From assembly GCF_900696085.1 (NCBI RefSeq), contig NZ_CAADFC020000004.1:1495501-1559500 (forward strand): 64,000 nucleotides of DNA. The letters are read 5' to 3'. This document shows positions 19,202-28,104 of the stretch, piece by piece (position 1 is the stretch's first letter; each line of letters starts with the position of its first letter). The notes under the pieces are model-generated. The model worked only from the letters and a program-made list of their open reading frames with translations. It made no database searches and was not told the DNA's origin. The translations under genes were made by a program, and so were the position numbers. The DNA is from Bradyrhizobium ivorense (GTDB lineage: Bacteria; Pseudomonadota; Alphaproteobacteria; Rhizobiales; Xanthobacteraceae).

Positions 19202-20638
19202 GTGAGCTTCGTCGAGCGCCATGGGCTGTGGTCGGATGAGCAGAAGGAGGCGGCCAACCGCCTCCGCCGCATCGTCGAGGAGAAAAACCTCGAAGTCATC
19301 CGCCTGTCGTTCCCCGACCAGCACGGCATCTTGCGCGGCAAGACGCTGATCGCGTCCGAAGCGGTGCGCGCGCTGGAAGGCGGCTGCTCCATCACCACGT
19401 CGCTGCTGGCCAAGGACACCTCGCACAAGACGGTGTTTCCGGTGTTCAGCGCCGGCGGCGGTTTCGGCATGAAGGAGATGGAGGGCGCGGCCGACGTGCT
19501 GATGGTCGCCGACCCCACCACGTTCCGCGTGCTGCCCTGGGCCGAAAACACCGGCTGGCTGCTCTGCGATCTCCATTTCAGCGACGGACGGCCGGTGCCG
19601 TTCGCAACCCGCAATCTGTACCGCAAGGTGCTCGATCAGCTCACCAGCCGCGGCTACGACTTCGTCGCCGGCCTCGAGGTTGAATTCCATCTGTTCAAGC
19701 TCAACGACGCCCATATGGCGCCGGAGGATGCCGGCCAGCCCGGACGGCCGCCCGATGTCAGCCTGCTGTGGCACGGCTACCAGTATCTTTCCGAGCAGCG
19801 CTACGATTTGATGGAGCCGGCGCTCGAGAGCATCCGCCGCGACATCATCGCGCTCGGCCTGCCGCTGCGCTCGGTCGAGGTCGAGTTTGGCCCGAGCCAG
19901 TGCGAATTCACCTTCGCACCGACCACAGGCCTCGCGCCGGCCGACACCATGGTGCTGTTCCGCTCCGCGGTGAAGCAGATCGCGCGCCGCCACGGCACTC
20001 ACGCCACCTTCATGTGCCGGCCGAAGCTACTGAATGTGTTTGCCTCCGGCTGGCACCTGCACCAGTCGCTGGTGTCGCGCGCGGGCGGCGAGAACGTGTT
20101 CATGGCAAAGGAGACCGGCGAACCCCTGAGCCCGCTCGGCCGCGCCTGGCTCGCCGGCCTGATCGAGCATGCCCGCGCATCCACCGTGTTCACGACGCCG
20201 ACCATCAACGGCTACAAGCGCTACCGCTCCTATTCGCTGGCGCCGGACCGCGCGATCTGGGGCCGCGACAACCGTGGCGTGATGATTCGCGTGCTCGGCG
20301 GCGCCGGCGATTCCGCGACGCGGCTGGAGAACCGGATCGGCGAGCCGGCGGCGAATCCCTATCTCTACATGGCCTCGCAAATCCTCTCCGGCCTCGACGG
20401 CGTCGACCGCAAGCTCGATCCCGGGCCGTCGGCCGATACGCCCTACGAGACCAAGGCCGCGCTGCTGCCGAAGTCGCTGCGCGAGGCGGTGTTCGCGCTC
20501 GACGACGATCCGTTCTTCCGCCAGGCACTGGGGCCGGAGTTCGTCGACTACTACGTCCACATCAAGAACGCGGAAATCGAGCGCTTCCAGGCCGAGGTCT
20601 CGGACTGGGAGCAGCGCGAATATTTCGAGATGTTTTGA
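19202..20638 (+). CDS. Glutamine synthetase-like amine ligase
   Basis: A 478-aa member of the glutamine synthetase catalytic fold, larger than and divergent from housekeeping GlnA. ATP/metal-site motifs are retained: AGLEVEFHLF (ExE), EVEFGPSQCEFTF, GWHLHQSL (HxH), and GDSATRLENRIGEPAANPYLY. The GTG at 19202 is preceded by GAAGGAG with 7-8 bp spacing; the longer open frame upstream lies in a repeat. Such paralogues gamma-glutamylate amines (e.g. TdnQ/IpuC/PuuA types). Adjacent to a Rieske oxygenase, a role in preparing an amine substrate is plausible but inferred. Confidence 0.82.
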   Translation: MSFVERHGLWSDEQKEAANRLRRIVEEKNLEVIRLSFPDQHGILRGKTLIASEAVRALEGGCSITTSLLAKDTSHKTVFPVFSAGGGFGMKEMEGAADVLMVADPTTFRVLPWAENTGWLLCDLHFSDGRPVPFATRNLYRKVLDQLTSRGYDFVAGLEVEFHLFKLNDAHMAPEDAGQPGRPPDVSLLWHGYQYLSEQRYDLMEPALESIRRDIIALGLPLRSVEVEFGPSQCEFTFAPTTGLAPADTMVLFRSAVKQIARRHGTHATFMCRPKLLNVFASGWHLHQSLVSRAGGENVFMAKETGEPLSPLGRAWLAGLIEHARASTVFTTPTINGYKRYRSYSLAPDRAIWGRDNRGVMIRVLGGAGDSATRLENRIGEPAANPYLYMASQILSGLDGVDRKLDPGPSADTPYETKAALLPKSLREAVFALDDDPFFRQALGPEFVDYYVHIKNAEIERFQAEVSDWEQREYFEMF

Positions 20639-20698
20639 GTTTTGTCGTCCCGGCGAAGGTCGGGACGACGCCGGGGTATGTTGCACCACTGCCCAACC

Positions 20699-20805
20699 CG
20701 TCATCCTGAGGTGCGAGCCTCTTCGGCGAGCCTCGAAGGATGAATCGGCCCGGATGGTGGCCGTGCATCCTTCGAGGCTCGCAAGGGCTCGCGCCTCAGG
20801 ATGAC
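20699..20805. repeat. Intergenic palindromic repeat (GTCATCCTGAGG family), copy 2
   Basis: GTCATCCTGAGGTGCGAGCC ... CGAGCCTCGAAGGATG and the inverted arm CATCCTTCGAGGCTCGC ... CTCAGGATGACGG. It lies between the convergent GS-like and livF genes and may act as a bidirectional terminator. Confidence 0.85.
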
Positions 20806-20826
20806 GGTGAAAGACTTCGCCTCAGG

Positions 20827-21532
20827 CTAAATCCCCAGATACTTGTGCTGCAGATCGGGCTCGGCGATCAGCTGTTCGCTCGTCCCGCTCCACACCGTCT
20901 TGCCGCGCTCGATGATGTAGTGGCGGTCGGCGATGCGGGCGAGGTTTTCGACGTTCTTGTCGATCACCAGCACCGATTGGCCGCGGCCCTTCAGCATCGA
21001 CAGGCAGCTCCAGATCTCGTCGCGGATCAAGGGCGCGAGGCCTTCGGTCGCCTCGTCGAGGATCAGGAGCTTCGGATTGGTCATCAGCGCGCGGCCGATC
21101 GCCAGCATCTGCTGCTCGCCGCCGGACAGCGTGACGCCCATGTTGCTGGTGCGCTCGGCGAGCCGCGGGAACAGGGCGTGGATCTTCTCGATCGTCCAGG
21201 GATCGGAGGCGCCGAGCCGATTGCCCGAGGCGGCGACGAGGTTTTCGCGCACCGTGAGGTTCGGGAAGATCTGGCGTCCCTCCGGCACGAGGCCGATGCC
21301 GAGTTTTGCGATCTTGTAGGACGGCAGGCCGCGCACCGCCTCGCCGGCGAAGCGGATGGCGCCGGCGCGGGCCGGCGTCAGGCCCATGATCGAGCGGATG
21401 GTCGTGGTCTTGCCCATGCCGTTGCGGCCCATCAGCGCGACCATCTCGCCGGCCTTGATCTGCAGCGACAAGCCGAACAGCACTTGGCTCAGCCCGTAGC
21501 AGGTCTCGATCGCATCGACTTCGAGCAGATTG

Positions 21533-21540
<8 letters not shown>
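20827..21540 (-). CDS. livF: Branched-chain/aromatic acid ABC transporter ATP-binding protein LivF
   Basis: A 237-aa ABC ATPase: Walker A GRNGMGKTTTI, signature LSGGEQQMLAIGRAL, Walker B LLILDEATEGLAP. The sequence pattern is that of LivF (HAAT family). Its start overlaps the livG stop by 8 bp, and it is the last gene of livK-H-M-G-F. Given the box genes nearby, the cargo may be an aromatic acid rather than leucine. Confidence 0.9.
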
Positions 21541-22292
<752 letters not shown>

Positions 22293-22300
<8 letters not shown>

Positions 22301-23240
22301 GGCTCATCCTCCCGAGCAGGCCCATGATGCCGCCGCGCGCGAACAGCACGATCAGCAGCAGCACGGGGCCGAGGATCAGTCCCGAATACTCGGTGAACTG
22401 CGACAGCAGCTCCTCGAGCAGGAGATAGACGATCGCACCGATCACCGGACCGAACAGCGAGCCCATGCCGCCGAGGATCACCATCACCATCAGGTCGCCG
22501 GAGCGGGTCCAGTACATCACGGCCGGGCTGACGAAATCGGTGTTGTTGGCGAGCAGCGCGCCGGCGAGGCCGCAGATGGTGCCGGCGATGACGAAGCAGA
22601 CCAGGCGGTAGCGGTTGGCATGGAAGCCGATCGCCTGCATGCGCTGCTCGTTGGAGCGGACGCCCTGCACGACAAGGCCGAATCGCGAATTGACGATGCG
22701 CCAGATCAGATAGAGGCCGCCGAACAGGCAGGCGAGGCAGAGATAATAGAACTGGTTGCGGTCCGACAGGTTGATCAGGCCGGCGAAATCGCTGCGCTTG
22801 TAGACGGTGAGGCCATCGTCGCCGCCATAACGCGACAGGCCGGAGGTGATGTAATAGGCCATCTGCGCGAAGGCGAGCGTGATCATGATGAAGTAGACGC
22901 CGCGGGTGCGCAGGCTGAGCGCGCCGACCACCAGCGCGAACAGCGCCGAGGCCGCGAGCGCCACCGGCCACTGGATGAAGCCGGAGCCGATGCCCTCGGC
23001 GGCGAGAATGCCGACCGCATAGCCGCCGATGCCGAGATAGGCGGCGTGGCCAAAACTCATCATGCCGCCATAGCCCATGATCAGGTTCAGGCTGGCGGCG
23101 GCCAGCGCGAAGATCACGATGCGGGTGAACAGCGTGAGGATGAAGATGTTTCCGGTCGCCGCCGAATAGACCGGCAGCAGCACCAGGGCGGCGCAGACGA
23201 GCGCCGCGACGGCGCTGGAGGCGTTGAGCTTGGGCTTCAT
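22293..23240 (-). CDS. livM: Branched-chain/aromatic acid ABC transporter permease LivM
   Basis: A 315-aa inner-membrane permease with about eight hydrophobic segments. GYGGMMSFGHAAYLGIGGYAV and VIAGTICGLAGALLANNTDFV are typical LivM signatures, and the ATPase-coupling loop near VILGGMGSLFGPVIGA is present. Overlaps livH by 4 bp. Confidence 0.9.
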
Positions 23241-24154
23241 CGTTTGGCCGCCGGAAACAGCCCTTCAGGCCGGACCACGAGAACGATCGCCATCAACAGA
23301 TAGATCAGCATCGAGGACAGCGCCGGCGCCGCGGTCGAGGCCGCCGCGCCGCTCAAGACCTTGCGCAAGAGATCCGGCAGGAAGGCGCGGCCAAGCGTAT
23401 CGATCATGCCGACGAAGATCGCGGCCATGAAGGCGCCGCGGATCGAGCCGATGCCGCCGATCACGATGATGACGAAGGCCAAAATCAAAATGTTCTCGCC
23501 CATGCCGATCTGCACGGTGAGAATCGGCGCCTGCATCAGCCCGGCAAGGCCGGCGAGCGCGGCGCCAAGGCCGAACACCAGCGTGAACAGCAGCTTGATG
23601 TTGATGCCGAGCGCGCCGATCATCTCGCGGTTGGAGGCGCCGGCGCGGATCAGCATGCCGACGCGGGTGCGCATCACGACGAGGTAGAGCAGCGCGGCGA
23701 CCGCGAGCGCGACCAGAATGATCATCAGCCGGTAGGCCGGATAGTAGACACCCGGGATGATCTGCACCGGCACTGTCAGCCAGGTCGGCAGCGGCAGCGC
23801 CAGGCCGGCGGGGCCCCAGATCAGCCTGACAGCGTCGTTGAAGAACAGGATCAGGCCGAAGGTCGCCAGCACCTGGTCGAGGTGGTCGCGGCCGTAGAGA
23901 TGTCTGAGCGCGCTGAATTCGAGCACGATGCCGAGCAGCAGCGTGGCGCCAAGCGCCAGCAGCGCGCCGAGCACAAAACTGCCGGTCCAGGCTACGAAGG
24001 TCGCGGCGAAATAGGCGCCCATCATGTAGAGCGAGCCGTGCGCCAGGTTGACGAAGTCCATGATGCCGAACACCAGCGTCAGGCCGGCCGCCAGCAGGAA
24101 CAGCAGGAGCCCGAATTGCAGGCCGTTCAGCAGTTGTTCGATGACAAGATACAT
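23237..24154 (-). CDS. livH: Branched-chain/aromatic acid ABC transporter permease LivH
   Basis: A 305-aa inner-membrane permease. QLLNGLQFGLLLFLLAAGLT, FGIMDFVNLAHGSLYMMGAY and VIIVIGGIGSIRGAFMAAI are typical LivH motifs. It is first of the tightly overlapped livHMGF set; livK lies upstream across a 290-bp gap filled mostly by a palindromic repeat. Confidence 0.9.
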   Translation of the reverse strand: MYLVIEQLLNGLQFGLLLFLLAAGLTLVFGIMDFVNLAHGSLYMMGAYFAATFVAWTGSFVLGALLALGATLLLGIVLEFSALRHLYGRDHLDQVLATFGLILFFNDAVRLIWGPAGLALPLPTWLTVPVQIIPGVYYPAYRLMIILVALAVAALLYLVVMRTRVGMLIRAGASNREMIGALGINIKLLFTLVFGLGAALAGLAGLMQAPILTVQIGMGENILILAFVIIVIGGIGSIRGAFMAAIFVGMIDTLGRAFLPDLLRKVLSGAAASTAAPALSSMLIYLLMAIVLVVRPEGLFPAAKR

Positions 24155-24227
24155 CGTGAGGCTACGTCACCTTCAAATGAAAACAGCGGCAGCGCGAGCA
24201 CGCCGCCGCTTATACGGCTTGTTGTTC

Positions 24228-24413
24228 TCCCTCGCCCCGCTCTTGCGGGGAGAGGGCGGGGTGAGGGGCTATCTCCACAGATTAGATTCGCGGAGAGTCC
24301 CCCTCACCCGATTGCTTCGCACATAGCCGAAGCTATGCTTCGGCGTCCTTCTTCAAGAACGGCCGCCGGAGGCGGCCTATGCTCTCCCCGCAAGCGGGGC
24401 GAGGTGAAGATAA
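24228..24413. repeat. Long intergenic palindrome between livK and livH
   Basis: CTCGCCCCGCTCTTGCGGGG ... CCCCTCACCCGATTGC ... CTCTCCCCGCAAGCGGGGCG arms surround a central segment that has an additional GCTATGC/GCATAGC-like hairpin (about 24325-24385). It may separate livK expression from the permease and ATPase genes. Confidence 0.85.
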
Positions 24414-24444
24414 AGCAAGCCGCGGGCCAAAGATTGCCCAGTGG

Positions 24445-25617
24445 TTATTTCATCGGGCACTTGTCGTGGAAGCGATCCTGATCGTCCTTGACGATGGTCG
24501 CAACCGTCTTCAGCGAGAGCTGGCCGTCGGCGTCCTTGACCACGTCCTGCAGATAGAAGTTCTGGATCGGGATGTGGTTGTTGCCGTATTTGAACGGACC
24601 GCGCACCGATTTGAAGTTCGCCTTCTCCATCTCCGCCTTCATCGCGTCCTTCTTGGTGAGGTCGCCCTTCACCGCGATGACAGCGCTGTTGATCAGGTTG
24701 GCCGCATCATAGGCCTGTGCACCGTAGAACGACGGGCGCAGCCCGGGATACTTCTTGCGGTAGTCGGCGACGAACTTCTTGTTCTCTTCGTTCGGCAGGT
24801 CGTTGACCCATTGCTGGGTGCCGGGAACGCCGATCGCATTGTCCTTCTGCAGCGGCAGCGTCGTTTCGTCGATGGTGAAGGCGGTATAGAGCGGGATCTG
24901 CTGCTTGATGCCGGCCTGGGTGTACTGGTTGAGGAACTGGACGCCGGCGGCGCCCGGATAGAACACGAAGATCGATTCCGCGCCCGAGTTGCGCGCCTTG
25001 GTCAGTTCGGCCGAGAAGTCGAGCTGGCTCGGCCACACCGTATACTCCTCGCCGACCACCTGGCCCTTGAAAGTGCTCTTGACGCCCGCGAGCATGTCCT
25101 TGCCTGCGGCATAGTTCGGGCCGATCAGGAACGCCGACTTGACGCCCTTCTGGGTCATGTAGGTGCCCATGGCCTGGGGCGTCTGGTCGTTCTGCCAGGA
25201 GGTCGAGAACACATAGGGCGAGCACAATTCGCCCGCGAGCTGCGACGGACCGGCATTGGCCGAGATCAGGAATGTTTTGGAATCCACCGCGGTCTTCAGC
25301 GAGGCCAGCAGCACGTTCGACCAGATATAGCCGACGATGAAATCGACCTTGTCGGACTGGATCAGCTTCTCGGTCTTCTGCTTGCCCACATCGGGCTTCT
25401 GCTGGTCGTCCTCGTAGATCACCTCGACCGGCTTGCCGTCGATCTTGCGCCCGAGATGGTCGAGCGCGAGCTCGAACGAATTGCGCATGTCGTTGCCGAT
25501 CACGGCGGTCGGGCCGCTGAAGGTCGAGACGAAGCCGATCTTGACGCTGTCAGCCGCCGTCGCGGGCTGCGCCAGCGCCAAACCCATGGCGCCTGCCAGC
25601 CAAAATGCCTTTTTCAT
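24445..25617 (-). CDS. livK: Branched-chain/aromatic acid ABC transporter substrate-binding protein
   Basis: A 390-aa periplasmic binding protein (peripla_BP_6). A signal peptide (MKKAFWLAGAMGLALAQ, cleavage near TAA/AD) precedes VKIGFVSTFSGPTAVIGNDM, the standard opening of this family. ATG 25617 has a GGAGGGGAG site; the extra upstream codons are discarded. It heads the livKHMGF operon. Similar proteins bind benzoate or hydroxybenzoates, which would suit this catabolic neighbourhood. Confidence 0.88.
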   Translation of the reverse strand: MKKAFWLAGAMGLALAQPATAADSVKIGFVSTFSGPTAVIGNDMRNSFELALDHLGRKIDGKPVEVIYEDDQQKPDVGKQKTEKLIQSDKVDFIVGYIWSNVLLASLKTAVDSKTFLISANAGPSQLAGELCSPYVFSTSWQNDQTPQAMGTYMTQKGVKSAFLIGPNYAAGKDMLAGVKSTFKGQVVGEEYTVWPSQLDFSAELTKARNSGAESIFVFYPGAAGVQFLNQYTQAGIKQQIPLYTAFTIDETTLPLQKDNAIGVPGTQQWVNDLPNEENKKFVADYRKKYPGLRPSFYGAQAYDAANLINSAVIAVKGDLTKKDAMKAEMEKANFKSVRGPFKYGNNHIPIQNFYLQDVVKDADGQLSLKTVATIVKDDQDRFHDKCPMK

Positions 25618-25704
25618 ATTCACTCCCCTCCTCAACCAAAATGTCCCGCCAGCCCTTCGCAGCCCTTGGAAGCCGGTCTGGCGCCGCGCTTGTCCGCGCG
25701 GTTC

Positions 25705-25908
25705 TCATGATCTGTTTTGTGCGCGAAATCGCAACTCTGCAGCAAGCACGAACCGAGGGCCCGGCGTTAGAACCTTCGGCGCATACCCCAGCACCTTGCA
25801 CCATAATTCGTCCAATCCGGCCATGGCAAGAAATATAATGCCGGTTGCGAGGGCAACGATTGTCGCAGGCCCAAGCCGCTCGAGGCGGGTCGAGCGAGAT
25901 TTACGCAT
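25705..25908 (-). CDS. Possible small membrane protein
   Basis: A 67-aa frame, MRKSRSTRLERLGPA then a hydrophobic helix (IVALATGIIFLAMAGL, residues about 16-32) after a basic N-terminus, as in a small single-span membrane protein. No clear ribosome site and no recognised family. It lies upstream of livK. The rest of the roughly 390-bp gap (25618-26008) holds no other gene I can support and probably the livK promoter. Confidence 0.3.
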   Translation of the reverse strand: MRKSRSTRLERLGPATIVALATGIIFLAMAGLDELWCKVLGYAPKVLTPGPRFVLAAELRFRAQNRS

Positions 25909-26008
25909 TCGGGAAAGCGATCGGAAACCACGCCCCCGCCGGCCGGCCGTCCCTTCATGGTCCGGAAAGCATTCCGAAGCGAGGGTCGGCCGGATAGGGG
26001 CGTTTCAC

Positions 26009-26548
26009 ATGTTGAATTACCTGTTCGGCTTCAACGCCAGGATGGGCCGATTGGCCTTCTTCTTCTCCTCCTTCGTGGTCGGCGTCGGCTTTGTGATGCT
26101 GGCCTACGGGGCCACCGGCAACGTGCCGTCGAGCGGCAGGATGGATGTGCTGCTGGCGCAGGCATCGGCCAGCCAGCCGCTACTGTTCGCCTTCTACGGC
26201 GTGCTCGTGATCTGCTTCATGCTGCAATCGATGCGCGTGCGCGACATCGGATGGGATCCGGTCTGCGTGATGGCCGGGTGGATCGCCCTCATGGTGATCG
26301 ACTGGACCGTCGCGCAAAAATTCCCGGAATATGCCCTGACCTACCAGCACACCGGCACGGCGGTCGGCGCGCTTGCCAATGCTGCGCTCAATCTCGTCCT
26401 GCTGTTCTGGCCGAGTGGCGGCCTCTACAAGGAACAGGAGCCGGACGATGCCGGCAGTGACGGCGCCTGGCCAAGCGTGCCACCAGCCGCAGCCACGAGC
26501 CGCATCGCCCGGATCGCCGGCGGCGAATTCGGCGGCAAGGCGCGGTAA
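26009..26548 (+). CDS. DUF805 family inner-membrane protein
   Basis: A 179-aa protein starting MLNYLFGFNARMGRLAFFF, the conserved N-terminus of the DUF805 (YhaH) family, with four hydrophobic segments (about 15-35, 60-78, 88-106, 120-137) and a long hydrophilic Ala/Gly-rich tail. The function of the family is unknown. ATG 26009 was chosen because the family signature begins there; the upstream open frame crosses the livK region antisense. Confidence 0.8.
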   Translation: MLNYLFGFNARMGRLAFFFSSFVVGVGFVMLAYGATGNVPSSGRMDVLLAQASASQPLLFAFYGVLVICFMLQSMRVRDIGWDPVCVMAGWIALMVIDWTVAQKFPEYALTYQHTGTAVGALANAALNLVLLFWPSGGLYKEQEPDDAGSDGAWPSVPPAAATSRIARIAGGEFGGKAR

Positions 26549-26571
26549 CGAGACTCTTTCCGCGTCATTGC

Positions 26572-26686
26572 GAGCCAACCGGTCGCGCGAACGCGCGCCC
26601 GATGACAGGCTCCGCGAAGCAATCCATCGAGCCTCATACGCGGAAGCATGGATTGCTTCGTCGCTTCGCTCCTCGCAATGACGATC
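26572..26686. repeat. Intergenic palindrome (CATTGCGAGC family), copy 2
   Basis: CATTGCGAGCCAACCGGTCG ... GCAATCCAT and the inverted arm GCATGGATTGCTTCG ... CTCGCAATGACG, with an inserted GCGCGAACGCGCGC hairpin absent from copy 1. It lies between the convergent DUF805 and sigma factor genes. Confidence 0.85.
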
Positions 26687-27578
26687 ACCCCTCATCCACC
26701 GCCCAATCAGCGCCGTCGATGGCGTAGGCGGCGTGGCGGAAATCCCTGATCGCGGCGACCTTGTCGGCGGACCAGGCGAGCAGCATGAATGATTTCGGCG
26801 CAGCACCCGGCGCGGCCGGGTCGAACACAAGAATCGCAGGACGTCCTTCGACCTGCCCCGGCACCAGATGCCAATCGGTGGCGCGTGAATAGTTGGTGAA
26901 GTAGCGCGACACCTCGGCCTTGCCGTTCAGGCGCGTCCGGTTGACGAGCTCGAGCCTGATGTCGTCGGCAATCATGGCGCGGACGGCATCGAAGTCGTGG
27001 GCATTGAAATGGCTGACATAGGCGTTCAGCCGGCTGCGATCAGCCTCCGACAGGCCGGGCCGCGGCGCGTCGTCCGGCTCCTGCGCCAGCACGCGCAGCT
27101 GGGTGCGGCCGCGATGCAGCGCCGCCTTCACTGCCGGCAGGCTGAAGTCCATGATGCCGCAGACCTCCTGCAGCGAGCAACCGAGCACATCCATCAGAAT
27201 CACGCTGGCGCGCTGCGCCACCGGCAGGCGCATGAAGGTGCGCAGGCTGCTCGCGGCGATCTCGCGGCGGGCGATGTCGTCAAGCTCTCCGGCCATCATG
27301 TCCACCTCCTCCGGCGCGTGGAGCGCGTCCTGGCGGTTGCGCCGCCTGAGGAAATCGAGCGCGGTGTTGTGGGCGATCCGGAACAGCCAGGCCTCGACGT
27401 TCTGGATCGGGGCGGCGGACGCGAACGCCTCCACCGCCTTGATCAGCGCGTCCTGCAGCACATCCTCGCCGTCGATCACCGAGCCGACCATGCGCGCGCA
27501 ATAGCGATGCAGCCTGGGCCGCAACGCCGCGAGCAGCGCGTCGACGTCGGCTCGGGGCATCTGAGGTGGTGACGTCAT
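26685..27578 (-). CDS. ECF-type sigma-70 factor with C-terminal SnoaL-like domain
   Basis: A 297-aa alternative sigma factor. Sigma region 2 is MVGSVIDGEDVLQDALIKA with NVEAWLFRIAHNTALDFLRR; region 4 is RLPVAQRASVILMDVLGCSLQEVCGIMDFSLPAVKAALHRGR. The C-terminal third (about residues 180-297) is a SnoaL/NTF2-like fold (LNAYVSHFNAHDFDAVRAMI), as in ECF41-like factors where this extension replaces an anti-sigma factor. ATG 27578 follows the family start; the frame to 27617 overlaps the upstream gene. It follows the 102-aa ABM-like gene in an apparent operon. Confidence 0.87.
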   Translation of the reverse strand: MTSPPQMPRADVDALLAALRPRLHRYCARMVGSVIDGEDVLQDALIKAVEAFASAAPIQNVEAWLFRIAHNTALDFLRRRNRQDALHAPEEVDMMAGELDDIARREIAASSLRTFMRLPVAQRASVILMDVLGCSLQEVCGIMDFSLPAVKAALHRGRTQLRVLAQEPDDAPRPGLSEADRSRLNAYVSHFNAHDFDAVRAMIADDIRLELVNRTRLNGKAEVSRYFTNYSRATDWHLVPGQVEGRPAILVFDPAAPGAAPKSFMLLAWSADKVAAIRDFRHAAYAIDGADWAVDEG

Positions 27579-27613
27579 GATGGCTCCGCCGGATCGGTTG
27601 ATGGCTCGCCGGT

Positions 27614-27922
27614 TCACGGCTCATCCAGCATACGATAATTGCCGACGATCACCGCACTGCGAACCAGCGGCGGCTCGGCGCAGCGATCGCGGATGCCGTC
27701 CTGGAAGGCCTGGAACGCGGCCAGCTTCGGGATCGGGCTCGAACCGTCCGCGGCCGCGGTCTCGACCATGTGGATGAAGGTGTCGTCCTCCAGCCGCAGC
27801 GTCAGATAACGCACGCCGTCCGGGCTTGCCGCCTTCAGCTCGGCGAACACCGCCGAAACCAGCTCGGCATTCTTCTCCGCCATCTCCGGTTTCGCCTTGT
27901 ACCTGATCAGGGTCCGTCTCAT
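27614..27922 (-). CDS. Small dimeric alpha-beta barrel (ABM-like) protein
   Basis: A 102-aa protein (MRRTLIRYKAKPEMAEKNAE ... VRYLTLRLEDDTFIHMVET). The pattern of a short beta strand, long helix and second strand, with LAAFQAFQDGIRDRC, fits the antibiotic-biosynthesis-monooxygenase or related ferredoxin-like fold. Specific function unknown. ATG 27922 is preceded by CAAGGAAG. Its stop lies 35 bp before the sigma factor start; sigma-linked small proteins of this kind are common in ECF neighbourhoods. Confidence 0.7.
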   Translation of the reverse strand: MRRTLIRYKAKPEMAEKNAELVSAVFAELKAASPDGVRYLTLRLEDDTFIHMVETAAADGSSPIPKLAAFQAFQDGIRDRCAEPPLVRSAVIVGNYRMLDEP

Positions 27923-27980
27923 CGCAGCTTCCTTGGCCTGGTTTGGCGGCCGCTGAAAGGCCGCGTCACCCCCAAGGACG

Positions 27981-28039
27981 TTTGCCGGCCGGCAAAGGAT
28001 GCGGTCCGGCAAAAACAATTTTGCCCCGCATCCTTTGCC
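27981..28039. promoter_or_regulatory. Nested palindromes in the divergent promoter region of the MFS and ABM genes
   Basis: TTTGCCGGCCGGCAAA (27981-27996) is a perfect 16-bp palindrome. It overlaps a larger hairpin whose outer arms are GGCAAAGGATGCGG (27991-28004) and CCGCATCCTTTGCC (28026-28039), with inner arms GGCAAAA (28008-28014) and TTTTGCC (28019-28025). All arms are exact. It could be an operator array for the divergent genes or a mobile palindrome; nothing else fills this gap. Confidence 0.6.
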
Positions 28040-28104
28040 CGTTCCGGATCGTCCTTGCCGACGAAGCGCGCCGCAACCCTGCGGCACGCCAACGGAGAAC
28101 GACC

